64,000 nucleotides of DNA from Blasia pusilla (lineage: Eukaryota > Marchantiophyta > Marchantiopsida > Blasiales): positions 11,346,001 through 11,410,000 of the forward strand of contig CM114274.1 in assembly GCA_050084515.1 (NCBI GenBank), written 5' to 3'. Numbering within the stretch: position 1 is the stretch's first letter; each line of letters starts with the position of its first letter. The notes under the pieces are model-generated. The model saw only the letters and a program-made list of their open reading frames with translations, had not been told where the DNA came from and did not search any database. Below, in pieces: positions 21,946 through 33,794 of this stretch. A program made the translations under genes and the position numbers.

Positions 21946-24473
21946 TGGAGGGAGTTTAGGCACCCAATAGGATAATTCATAGCTGAACTAAAATGTCTAA
22001 AATGAACTAAGATCTTGATAGGTAGAGTTTGGATAGTCTAAATGTTTGTATGTGGAACCACTGAGCAATTACCCTTCTCCTATTTCTCTACATACCATTA
22101 TATAACTAAGTATGCATGCTCTTTGCAGATCTTGAGCAAGATGAAAGTCACTAGAGTTCATCAGGAATCCAAGTATGCAGACTCTATACTACATTTAGTG
22201 AAATACTATGTTTGTTATTGGCACCCCAAATTATGGACAAAGGGCTATGAAGCCGACGCTGGCAAAGCTACCGATGAAAAGCTTGGAAGTTGGCATGCCA
22301 CATTGAAAACGCATCTATGAGCAAGCATTAGACAAAGGGGACTTGAACAATCATGTGGCTATTTCATATGTTTACCGCTGAAATTGAGACTTCTTCTTAT
22401 ATATGGCCCTCCTAAAGTCAAGGAGTAGTAAAGAGTGTGCCATTCTATCTATCTACACTCTATTCCAAAAATTTGGCATATATATATATATAAAAACATC
22501 AAAGTCATAGCATTCTTGAATTCTATTCGTATCCAATATTATTTATTAACTGAAACTCAACACCAATACATGTAGGTGAAGTGCCTTTTCCTTTACGGAC
22601 ACATTAAAATCCACTGTTTTTTCATATCTTGCTTGCAAATTTGGAACAAGGGTAGGATCCTTTGAAGGCCTTATAGATGGATTTGAAGGCATAATGGGAA
22701 ATTTTCATATAAAATTAAGGCATATAGTATCCAACAATACTGTCCATCCCACTCAATTCTTATCCTTGTCCTTGTTCCTTTTTTGGCTATTCTGAATTGG
22801 AGAGGTATTATATTACCTCTCCAATAGACATGGATCAAGGTCATATAATGACATTCAAAGGTGAGCCTAGATCTAGCAACAAGATAAGGTTATTAGATAG
22901 AGGGCTTGGTAGAGGAATTTGAGACGCACACTTATCTTGTAACTAGCCTTAGGGTAGAAAGGGGCGCAACTACTTGCAAGATCCTAGGTAAGACAAGTAA
23001 GGATTAAGACCATGGAGCCAAGCGCCAAGTCAAGAGTGAGAAGCAAGGAATACGTGGGTAGTCAAGATGGACAAGACACCCTTAGAATAGTCACGAAACA
23101 AAAAGGGCGGAAAGACAACGTTATTATGAGACGCCAAGTAGGGAGTCAAGATGGGCACTAGCCATGAGACGTATGAAAAGTGGATCCAAGCTCCAATTTC
23201 CATTTGGGTAGCCAAGAGTTCCACAATCTGCAAGAAGCATTTGCCAAGCCATCTTGATAGAGAACTAGTTAAACGCTGGTTTATATGTTGCGAAGTACGT
23301 TTGGGTTGAAGGCCAAAATCAAGGGATAATGGGGAAGGTGGGATTCCACGGAGAAACAAAAATGTGCTTATAGGGGGACACTCTTCCTCTCTAGCCGCTA
23401 AAGTCCCTAAACCAAGAACTAACCGTGATGCGTGTTTTTCCATGTTTCTCGTTTGAACTAAGGGACGCACCTTAACAAATTAAGCGACGTCCTCTGATTT
23501 AGGTAAGCGATGTGGGAAGATGGAGGAAGAGGCTTCCTACGGAGATTGTATGCATTCGTGGAAACCCGCTCCGATTACTGTTTGATGGCTGCTCGGTTAG
23601 CTACGGAATATGCAACCAATTGAGTTTTGGGACTCAACCTAAGTCTTCCGCTTGCAAACTTAAAGGTAATAAGTGTTTTGGGATGAAGCTAGGGGAAGTA
23701 CATGACCTGACCTGTTCTACAACATATGCATACTCCTTATGAAATTGAACTCCCAAAATCGTACTCCAGCATTCACTAGGCCTTTGCTTTCCCTTCCCTA
23801 CCATTCATGTGTATGAACTATTCCTTAAAATGCTAATCCTAAACCCTCTAGTTAACAATCATGTCAGCCTAATAACCATCTAATCAATTACCGAAGTTCG
23901 ATATGATCTTTGGGATTGAATATTTGATATGATATTTTCAAGAATTTTAAAAAAAATCTACAAACCATTTTAATTTTTTATTTCCTCTTCGATTAAAAAA
24001 CGCAAATAACGAATAACAAACCGGAAATCCAAAACTTAATTCTCGGGTTTTCTTTTGAATATTCAATTTATACGATACCTTTCCGATGACCGACTGTGCG
24101 AACCCGAGCCCGATCGTGCGACTGTGAGTCACTCCATCGACCGCGTTCAGCATGCGAATGCAGCGGCGTAACAGCAGCGGCTGAAGGTTTAAGTGAATGG
24201 AGACTAACCACGGTTGCCCGCCGGTTGGTGTGGGGCCCGAGCGCAATGAAAGCCCGCTGCCCGCTCAGTTATTCACAGGTCCCTAATACGTGACATGACA
24301 CTCGTGCCATTGACTTCTCAGTATTGTGACGTAACATCGGATAGGCTTTGACTCGTGGGCATATGACGAATTCGTGAGAAAACTTTCCGTCGTTGAAAAT
24401 TGCCGGAAAAGTCTGTCAGCTCTGTCTCGACTCTGTCTGCCGCGCATTACCGCGTTCAAGTCTGTGCCTTCTC
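21946..24473. other. Intergenic DNA, no supported gene
   Basis: A (TA)n run lies near 22482. Open frames at 22042-22320 (plus) and 23030-23470 (minus, 146 codons) have no recognised domain. From about 24060 base composition becomes balanced, as near the other receptor loci. Confidence 0.4.
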
Positions 24474-24829
24474 GATGGATCAAATTGAAGGCCATCTAAA
24501 ACTGGGAGGCCACGCCGCACGCACTTTCTTGGCTGTCGATACTCCAAAGAAGCAACGACTGAACCATCGAACGGTATTCTTCATCTTGGAAGGCTTGTAG
24601 TATTGTGGAGTACACTTCGATCGAGGATGCGACCGCAATCGTCGAGACCATGGCTATCTATACTTCGCATTTTTCTCAACTTTGGCTGACGAATATTTTC
24701 AGCTTTGTCTTGAGAAAGGATTCTGGTCAATTGTCAGCAATCGAGGTTATTGGCAACGCCAACGTAGATGCAGGGTGTATGCCTTCAGGTAACATAGCTG
24801 GAGAGAATACTACAAATGCCTTAATATGA
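24474..24829 (+). CDS. Unrecognised short ORFs upstream of LecRLK pseudogene
   Basis: An ATG at 24474 opens MDQIEGHLKLGGHAARTF..., which ends at 24600. A second frame follows at 24605-24829 (MEYTSIEDATAIVETMAIYT...). Residue use looks coding-like and composition is balanced, but I recognise no domain and the frames do not join. This could be exons of an unknown gene, transcribed leader of the downstream receptor, or chance. Treat as a weak call. Confidence 0.2.
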
Positions 24830-25429
24830 TGCATGAATATCGATTTCGTGTGTTTTCGATTGCTACCCGATTCTTTCTCGATATCCAGTATCTGATCCCT
24901 AATCACTTACAAGAGAAGTTCTTGGTAATCTCGAACAGATCAAGGGAAAAACTTTTGGAATAGAGAGACCGAAGATTTATGGGGAATGGGTAGAGCGTGA
25001 GCATGATCAACATGTTCGACTCGAAACTCCGTCTCTCTTGCGCCGAGGGTAATACTAAAGTTTTGCAGACCAGGACTCAAAACTTTCGTAACAGACGAAT
25101 GAGTCAACTGTCAGCCAAGCATTGGAGCCAACACTTCAGTAAGCAGTCGTTCTCATATTAACCATTCACTGTGGCTTAACAGTCCTGCATTGGAAACCTC
25201 GAGTAGGTTTTGTTGTATTTTAGTCAAATTTCCAACCGAAACCCGTTAAACATGCATATGCAGGAACAAAGATCTAGTAGAAATTACCTCTCTCTGTGCA
25301 CTCTGCCATGCCAGAGACGTTCAACTTGCTCGGTTGATATCCATGGCTGGATTTGGTGCGTGCTTGTCTCTACGGAGGTTGCAACGCTGAGCAACTACAC
25401 TAGATGACTCAAAAACTTCGCTTCAGTTG

Positions 25430-25441
25430 GGGTTAACTGTG
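25430..25441 (+). promoter_or_regulatory. Shared leader motif GGGTTAACTGTG
   Basis: Identical to the motif at 11721 and 132 bp before the ATG at 25562. Downstream, GCTGAATTCGGCGCCACGA also resembles GCTGAATTTCGTGGCGACAA at 40921, so leader homology extends beyond the motif. Confidence 0.55.
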
Positions 25442-25561
25442 CATTGGTCCAGAGAAAGAGAGCTCACGCGGAGTAGGACGTTAGTTAGCTGAATTCGGCG
25501 CCACGATTCAAGTTTCACCAGTGAGCTGTGGCGTTCGAAAGTCCGACAGGGTGCTGGCAAT

Positions 25562-27778
25562 ATGACGAGAGGGATAGGTTTTATGTTGGTAGTATTATTG
25601 CTCGAATTTTCTCTGGCAGATGGCTTGACGATCGATTTCAACTCAGACTTTTCGTGTGAACAGAGGGGGAATCTCACATGCAGAGGAAATGCTACTACTA
25701 CCAGCGGAGGTTTATTAAATCTCACACCGGATCCACCCGACAGAAACAACAATGCAGATGCTTTCTATTACAATACCGTAGGAGTTGCTCTTTACAGCGA
25801 GCCTCTTCAGGTGCTAGGCCCATCAAAGAACCAGAGTAACTCTTTCAGCACAAATTTCAGCTTCCGAATGGTGCCAAAGTTCCTCTTCACAAATGAAAGA
25901 AGGAGAACATCTTACTTTGCCTCGGGTGATGGAATGGATTTCGTTATGTTCGATAATCCATCCTGGAAAGGTGGTGCTGGCGGGAATCTGAGTGCTTATT
26001 CTTCTGACGGGCAAAGAGGACCGAGAACGTTGGCTGTAGAGTTTGACACGTTCCAAAACGTGTATGACGATGATAGTAATCACGTGGGCACAGACATTGA
26101 CAGTGTCACGTCCAGGAACGCAAGAAACGCAAGTGACATTGGCATAACTATGGGCTTCGACAAGAAGATATCTGCTTGGATTGATTATGATGCGTCCGTG
26201 TCAATTCTCGAGGTAAGGATCAACTCCAACAATTCCAGACCATCGAAAGCATTCATCTCCTATCCCGTCCATCTGTCCGATATCTTCAATCAGGAGCTCG
26301 TGTGGGTGGGATTCTCGGGGGCAAATAGTCATTGCGATTGCCACAATTACTATACTGTATACGACTGGAAGCTCACAAGTTCTATCCCAACTCCCACCCC
26401 CACTCTCCCCGTGCCAGCGCTTTCTCCCAATCCAGCCTCTCTGATAGTCGCGTCAAACTCCTGAAGCGCAAATATGGGCGCTATCTTAGGAGGAGTGGGC
26501 GAAGGGACTGCGGTGATACTTTCTCTGTGCGGAATCCTTCCCTTCTTCTGTGTGCGAAGAAGAAAATTGGTCCGATTGTTTTCTCACTCAGAGCCTGGTA
26601 GACATACAGGGAACTTCACGTACAAACAGCTAAGTGTGGCCACCAACAATTACCATGAGAGTTCTAAACTCGGAGAAGGAGGATGCGGTAGCGTGTACCG
26701 TGGTGAGATTCATAGCACAGGCCAGTTGGTGGCGGTAAAGAGAGTGAAAACTGGTTCGCAACACGGCGAGAAACAGTACGTGGCCGAAGTGACGATCATC
26801 AGCCAGATTCGACATAGGAACATCGTTCAGTTACTGGGTTGGTGCAATGAAGGAGGGGAGTTTCTGCTGGTGTATGAGCTCATGCCCAATGGAAGCTTGG
26901 ATAAGGCTCTATTCAACCTTACCCATAATTCAACCATCTTACCCTGGGATTCTCGATTGAATATAGTATCCGGAACAGCTGCAGCTCTCCAGTATTTACA
27001 CGAAGGTTGCCGGCAGCGGCTGAATCCAGCAACATCATGCTTGATGCGAGCTTCAATGCTATGCTGGGGGATTTTGGGCTAGCTCGAATGATGGATCATA
27101 AGAAGAAGCCTCACACCACTTTGGTTGTGGGAACGTTCGGATATATCGTCCCTGAAGTTCCCGTCACGGGAAAGTTCACCGAGAAGACGGATATTTTTGC
27201 CTTTGGAGCAGTCTGCTTGGAGATCGCATGTGGGAAGAAGGCTTTAGATCCCACGCGGCCCGAAGATCATATTCTTTTAGTCGATTGGGTGTGGAGTAAA
27301 CTCAGCGACGATGATCTCCTGAGCGTGGTAGACAGTAGACTAGAGGGCGAATTTGATGTGCAGCTAATGGAGTTGATTCTTCTCCGGATCCATTCACCAA
27401 GTCGTCGAGATTCTTAAGGGCCGCGCAGACATGCTCGCCGTACCGGCTTCCAAACCAGCGGCAGTTTATCTCTCCGACTTTACTGGATATCGCCAGGTGG
27501 CCACTCGCCTGCCCTTTTTATACTCCGCACCAAACTCAGACGCTAATACTGCGGCGTGTCAATCTCTCGCAGTTCCGGACACGACAGCAAGATCCGTACT
27601 CCAGCAAACAAAGTCGGAGTCCTTGTGCCCAAACTCACGGCCAAATGAGGCCCGCCGCATCATGCTTCAAACCGCGGACAGGTCTAAACTGGATGCTGCG
27701 GAAACGGGTAGACCGATCTTGGGGTTCCCGCAGGTGATGTCCGCTGGTTTGGTCCGACCCGAGGGTATTATAATTTAG
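25562..27778 (+). pseudogene. LecRLK pseudogene with intact lectin ORF and three kinase-side lesions
   Basis: The first ORF, 25562-26464 (300 aa), is an undamaged signal peptide (about 1-20) plus legume-lectin domain with GDGMDF, AVEFDTFQNVYDDDSNHVG and CDCHNYYT. Lesion 1: TGA at 26462-26464 between linker and membrane helix; the same frame resumes at once (ATG 26474) with the helix and N-lobe (LGEGGCGSVY, VAVKRV). Lesion 2: a net 16-bp deletion near 27018, relative to the 41015 paralogue, removes the VIHRD catalytic-loop codons and shifts frame; DFGLARMMDH and GTFGYIVPE continue in the next frame to 27417. Lesion 3: a net 38-bp deletion near 27384 shifts frame again; the C-tail resumes and ends at 27778. 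No active kinase is possible. A soluble lectin or a kinase-dead fragment could still be made. Confidence 0.92.
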
Positions 27779-28129
27779 TGTGACTAATAGTGTAGCCACT
27801 ATCATGCATAAAACAATTTTTAAGCAAAATTTTTCTGGCGGAGTTGTAAGGAGTTTTCTTGCTGCCCGTTTTTCCAAAATATATTCTTGTTGCCCATGTG
27901 TGTTTCTTGTATCAACTATTTTAGGAGTTTGAAAATCGAGGTGTTCTCCCAAATTAGAAAGTCCTTTTGGAAACGGATAGATAAATTTTTTTAATTTTAA
28001 AAGCTTAGATTATTTTTATGAGTGTGATTAATGCATGAAAATGAAAATTTTAAATAATATGTGATAGAAAAAAGAAAAGAATTGATTGAGCATGCTTTCT
28101 ATCTCTCAAACTTTTCTATATTCACTTTA
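27779..28129. other. AT-rich spacer, nothing recognised
   Basis: About 350 bp of AT-rich sequence between the receptor pseudogene and the LINE-like element on the opposite strand; it may include that element's 3' tail. Confidence 0.4.
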
Positions 28130-30950
28130 TTATAAAAGCAAACCTAAAAAGAGGACAAAGAAAGGTAATCTCAAAAGAGGAGTCAAAAAATGCATAAAGG
28201 AATGCCAAAAAAATGGAAACTGGCCAACGTAAACACCAACTCGATAAGCTACACGATCGGTAGCATGAAATAAATTTGACAAGAACACTAGTAGTTGGTC
28301 AAACGTGAACGGACGATGAGGTGAGCGACCCCCACCGCCTCCGTACGACGTATCAATACCAAGGCTTGTACACATTGTAAGACCACTAAGATGCATCGCT
28401 GAAAATAAGTAGTAACTACAGAGAGAAGGACTATGGGAAGGGGCAATGTGATGATTCTCGAAGGAGTAGTGAGCATAAGTTTTGAGGAAAGTATCAAAAG
28501 ACACATGTAAATGATCAAATACTTCCACTGCAAAATGCATGAATCCATCAATCACATGTCTCACAACATAACTTAACTCCTTAATTCTTGCGGCAGCTTC
28601 GGCTGCTGAACCTTTGGTATGTGCTGCTCGACACACCAAGTCATAACGTGCTGGATTAGTAACCACCACATCACCTAGTGTCCGGAATCCATCTTGAGAC
28701 ATAACAAGATCAACTCTCCGACGAGAGGTTGCTTGTATGGTTGAAGGTAGAACATGGAGCGGCTCTTGCCCAACAGTGTACCATGCAGTACGAGCCATCG
28801 ATGCTACCACCTCTCTAATGACGTCATGTGTCGCCGTTCGTTCTCCACTATATGCACATCAGAGAATATGGATACCCTTTGCATCAATGGGATCCCCACA
28901 TACACAATTTGGCAAACCTAACAGAGAAGGTTGAGGAAGTCCAAGGCATAACGCAAAGTTATTGAGAATATGCTCGAGGAAGACGAAATCGAAGAATAAG
29001 AGGATTTGCAGTAAACTACGCCTATCTTTGGTACCCGCACATGAACCATACGAGCTCAATGAGCGTCAGAGGATGTCTCGGAGATAATGCTGGAAAAGTT
29101 GATCTGGTGCAAATTCTCGGAGATATGCTCTTAAAGTCAATCAAGCCCTTCCGTAATCAATTGACTGAAAGGGGGTAGAATTTCTTGTAGAAAGAAGAAG
29201 AAGCGCTAATGCTGGAAGGGTACGAAAATGGGCAATGGCAAAGAGTGGGCCATCCATGGGATCAACTTGACGCATGCCACAAGCCGATTGGAGAATACTA
29301 TATTCCCCAAAAGCAGCATGCTGAGAATAGATAATGGGTGTATTATAGGCATCGGAGTGATACTCGCAAGTTGTCCTCCTATACAACGTAACTCCTCAAC
29401 TTTAAGATGACTGCACAAGAAACCGAATTGACTGCGTTAGCCACATAGACTTGAATTGCTATCCACTTTGGATGAATATGAAGAGTGGAACGAATCGTAT
29501 GCATCATAACTTCACAACCACCAGGAGTTGCCATTCCAAATTGATGAGGAAATAAGCGAGCACTAAAGTGAGGGAAAAATTGTAAGCACATGGATCCGCT
29601 AACCAAGAAATATAAAACCTCTACAATAGCCACAACCAGACACCTGATAGAGGCATATCCATAGCCAACAAATGACAAGCCCCTAAAAGCCTAGAGATAG
29701 AGAATGAGAGACGACTTGCCAAAAAATGTGCACACACCTTATATATAGAGACAAAACCGATTGCTAAATCTCCCATGATAAAGTAGTCACGGAGATGCTA
29801 AAATACTATCCTTGATAAGCAAGGAGTATGAAGAAAATTCCTTGTGAAAACCTCCAAGTCAAGCTCCAAGTCAAGATCGATCGTATAGTTTCCACAAAAG
29901 GTAGTGCATCACCACTTGAAGAAGAGTGAGGAACTTCTAAGAGAGCCACCGTTGGAGAGAGAGGATCCAATGCTCAAGCCGCACGTAAAAACTCACCAAC
30001 TTGCTCCAAAAGTAGACTTTGTTGAAGGCGTTGTTGTATTGAAGGCCTCCCATGATTGGCATGTTGAGTGGGATGAGCCCTAGCTAAATCCTCTGCTTGA
30101 AGTACATGCTCATTTTGAAGATTCTCCCAATCCCTAGACATAAAGCGTTGAATACGTGTGGAGGTTTCACGATGACCCGTTGCACCACTCCTTGGAGAGA
30201 GGACTAAAATATTAATCCATTGTCGGAAGAGTAATAGGAGATACCAAACATTAATATCTGTGGAATCACACACTAACCTTTCTAATGGAAAAAGCAGAGC
30301 TTATTGGATGATGGGGCAAAGAGTAATAGGAATGCGAATGTAGAGTCTAAGACGAGGGAGATCTTGATGGAAAGAGAAAAGGAGATCAATTTGGCTTAAT
30401 TAGGTCCAAGAAAATGTTATGGGGAGTATAGTAGGAGGTATCTAGTTAAGGATTGAAGGCCCATGCATGGATCAATAGTACCGCTGATGTCTTTTGATTC
30501 CATTAGGAGCAAACTCCTTATCACAAGATGTGCAGAAAACTTTTGGCACAATTGTAGAAGTAAAAGGGTTATAAGGAGAGGAGGTGGGAGGTAGAAGAGG
30601 TGGTGATGGATGACGATGAGGGGTCACTAGGTTGGGGAAGGAGGAGGAGGAAGACGGGAGATAAGATTAGAATAGATAGAAGCCGGAAGCAAGGGCACAA
30701 ATGAGATATGTGAGGATGGCAAAGTAGTAGGATTCGGTTATAATAGATCAAGATTAGGCTCAACAGGATGAGACAAAGAGGGAAAAGAGGAAAATCTGGA
30801 AGAAATGTAGCAATTGTAATGGGGGTTAATAGTATACGGAGGAAAATTATGAGATCTACGATGAGGAGGTGAACCAAGGGGAGAGGTTATGACTATAGGA
30901 GGGCGTGTAAAACCAGAGAAGCAAGTAGATGGAGAATCCAACTCCATCTA
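28130..30950 (-). mobile_element. Decayed LINE-like retroelement, longer copy
   Basis: Reading on the minus strand from about 30950: a Pro/Ser/Leu-rich segment; a zinc-finger-like FCTSCDKEFAPNGIKRHQ near 30515; RPSIQQRLQQSLLLEQVGEF (29974-30273); the RT palm region (29379-29678) with TPGGCEVMMHTIRSTL then QVYVANAVNSVSC; GMRQVDPMDGPLFA (29141-29386); a zinc-like segment LGLPQPSLLG...CVCGDPIDAKGIH (28859-29059); and the C-terminal nuclease-like region HVLPS...RRRVDLVMS, GDVVVTNPAR (28130-28810). Same family as the copy at 8825, but it retains the polymerase part. Frameshifts separate the pieces and the palm motif-A Asp is Tyr, so it is inactive. Confidence 0.75.
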
Positions 30951-31957
30951 GATGCAAAGGCTTAAGAATATTAATTTCTAATATCCATATGGAGATAGCA
31001 AATGTATGTAGATGCGAAATAGTAAGGTAAAGAGTTGAAAAGCAAGGAAGATGTTTGAGAGGAATTGACCTAAAACAAACCCGTATGCAAAAATAGGTGC
31101 CTAAAAAACCTACTCATTATGAAAAGAATGAGCTCGTCAAGACGATCGAGACAAGAACAAACACGCCCAAAATCAATAGTCAATGAGAAAGTTATGAAAG
31201 AAATTGAAACATTACGAACTCGTTCCTTCATAGCATTCATCAATGGATGGCTTACTTTCTCCTCACCAAAAACTTACTTTTTTCAACTAGGCTAACACTC
31301 ATATTTTACTTTCCTTTTTCCAACCAATTTGAGAAATTAGTTATCAAACATGTGTGAAGGACACACGGATAGGCTAGATGGAGAGAAAAAGAAAATAAGG
31401 AGTGCATGTAAATGCAAGAAAGAAAACGTCTATTGGGGTAGCTAGCACAACTCCGTGTGGGGGAGTCGAGTTGACCTAAGGTTGGACATAGGCTCTTAAG
31501 TCTAACCTAAATTTGCTTGATTATGTTAACCTCACATGCCTTCTAGCCACTAGCCTATCTAGCTTGACTGCTCTTGTGAGGTTTTTATCCACAGTCCATC
31601 CAGTCTATGCCACTTTTTCTTTCTACCCCTATGTTGTGATGCCCATGACCCTAAATGTAGTTGTAAAGTTCCGCCTATTGTTGCGTCGTACCGCTCGTGG
31701 CCGCACCGCACCATCTCTATCATTGCTACACCAAAGTTGAGGAGTGGATTACTTTTACAATAAAGGAGGGGTCATTATACCGCTTGTTACCAAATCTAAT
31801 CATCGAGAGCTATGTCATTTGTACCAAAAACATGCGGTTAACACCACACCTTGCCATGTGGAACATCATTGCACCATTGAGGAGTACTACTTTTTGACAA
31901 TAGGATTTTGATGCTACATACGGCCGAGTTGGGATAAACTTGCAAGTTGCTCAAGAC
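30951..31957. other. Intergenic DNA, no supported gene
   Basis: AT-rich with stops in all frames; the short open frames at 31513-31897 have no recognised similarity. Confidence 0.4.
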
Positions 31958-32095
31958 TAGGCGAATCATCCTTGTGACCCATTTTTTAGGCTAATCATCC
32001 TTGACCCATTTTTTAGGCTAATCATCCTTGTGACCCATTTTTTTAGGCTAGTCATCCTTGACCCGGTTTTTAGGCTAATCATCTTAGTGACAATT
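31958..32095. repeat. Short tandem repeat, ~28-33-bp units, about 4.5 copies
   Basis: The unit TTAGGCTAATCATCCTTG(TG)ACCCATTT recurs from about 31958 to 32095. Units alternate between CTTGTGACCC and CTTGACCC forms. Confidence 0.75.
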
Positions 32096-32559
32096 TCACA
32101 ATTTTAAGGGGATTTCTAGGGTGGTAGAAATAGCGATTTTTGTGTGGATGGATAAAGACACCAAGACTAGGATAGGAGTGTAGACCAATGTGGAATGCAT
32201 AGGATTGCGGGTTCTTTCCGATGCAAGGCTAGAGGAAATAGAATGTTGCTACATGATACTGTCTATTGAAGCATTGCATACTTATGAAATTGTATGAAGG
32301 TATAGGTTCTGGTGCCATAAACTTAGGTTTTTGGGGGCTCGAGAGTTAACTCATTGAGAGTGAGAATAATCATGATGGGGGCATGATGGCCGCCATAGCA
32401 TGCTTTCCGAACTTTGGAGAGTAGTACAATGTTTATATTGACTAGCATGAGCCTTAAGGTATTGAGGGTCTCTAGGTGAGGTATCAAGCCACCCTCCCTC
32501 TCTATCATCCTTAGATGAGGAGAGGCCTTAAAGGAGGAGTTTTTCAATGCATCATTGTG

Positions 32560-33000
32560 ACCATTGAGTGGTCCTACCACTTGGGTGTACAAGATAGAAA
32601 ATTGAGGTAGAGTATCACACTAGTTCTTAGGGATTGTGGGAACCATTTAGTTGCAAGGCTTTATAGGGGAGTTTAGGAGTTGGTGTGACTTATAGGGACT
32701 GAGCAACTCCTATGAGCTCAACTCTTTTACAATATGGATTGTTATGTTCGAGAATCTAGAGACTACTATAAAAAGTTTTTTGTGAAGTTTGTGACCGAGA
32801 TCAAGGCATAGAGGCTCAACTTTGAACCAAATTACATCTTATGGACTCATGGATTGAACCATTTCCAAATGATGAGGAGGAGCTAAACGAGGCTATTCCT
32901 TCATCCATTGGTGACATCCATAGAGGGATGAGTTAGCATCGTCATGTTAAGTTCACGTGAGGTTCAGCCCCATTGGTGATTACTTTGAGGAGTTATGAAA
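32560..33000 (+). pseudogene. Stop-riddled relic coding frame, family unknown
   Basis: One frame from about 32721 reads LFYNMDCYVRESRDYYKKFF, then after a TAG, LNFEPNYILWTHGLNHFQMM. Rare amino acids are well spread, as in real protein, but stops interrupt the frame before and after. It is probably a decayed transposon ORF. I do not recognise the family. Confidence 0.35.
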
Positions 33001-33272
33001 TAAGGATAAGCGGGTAGGAATTGAGAAGTTGTGGGTCATCCATGAAGAGAGTTTGGGATAGACATTTATGTGCATGTGACTCACGAGTCTGCGTACTCGC
33101 AGAAAAAATCAATAAAGTTTAATTGTAAGTCACTTGTAGAACAATAAAAAAATTGGATGTTCAAGTAATGGTTTTGGAATTGCAATTTTGAAAAATGGTC
33201 ACTTCTCCCCTTTTTCTCTCAATTTGGATTCATTTTGGCATATACAAACCAGTTTTCTGGGGGGCTTTTACC

Positions 33273-33794
33273 ATGTTTGCATGGAAATGGACATGTTAAC
33301 AGACAAGTTCCATGGGTCCCTCGCTCAGGTTTTTTCAGTACTCCAATAGCCCGTGCAGGCTCAGGATGTGGGAACGGGTATGGGCTTAGATTAAGGGAGG
33401 CGGGTAGGAATTGGCCCACATGTGGCCTGCATCGACCTGCCCCAAGTCCGCATTTACCCGCACAGGGCTTGCGTAGGATGCGCCTGGACCCTAACTAAAC
33501 CCTAAACCGTGAATGCAAGTTGCTTAACTAGATCCTTAATCCTACTTGGAGCCTATTCCATGCGGGCCCCATTTAGCCCTCTACGGGCCCGAGCTAGCCA
33601 GCCCTACGTGGGCCAATGCGGGCTACCAAGCGGGGATGGGTTCTTAGACTAGGTACGGACTGCCAAAGCTCGAATGTATGTTACATGCGGGGCGGGCTTT
33701 TTTGTGGGCCGCGGGTACTCGCGTCTGGATGGACATGTCTGTCCTAGTGAGGGACAGAAGTCTGCGTGCACAAACAAAGTCCGTGTGCAACCTT
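33273..33794 (+). mobile_element. TIR element, GC-rich non-autonomous copy
   Basis: Left end ATGTTTGCATGGAAATGGAC and right end AAAGTCCGTGTGCAACCTT match the ends of the copies at 60113 and 60763. Interior is GC-rich with GCGGGC words and GGACATGTCTGTCC near the right end. No coding capacity. Target-site duplication is not evident here. Confidence 0.7.

Noticed and set aside
23030-23470. 146-codon minus-strand ORF
   Set aside because: No domain or family recognised, irregular composition, and no gene-like context; length alone is not enough.
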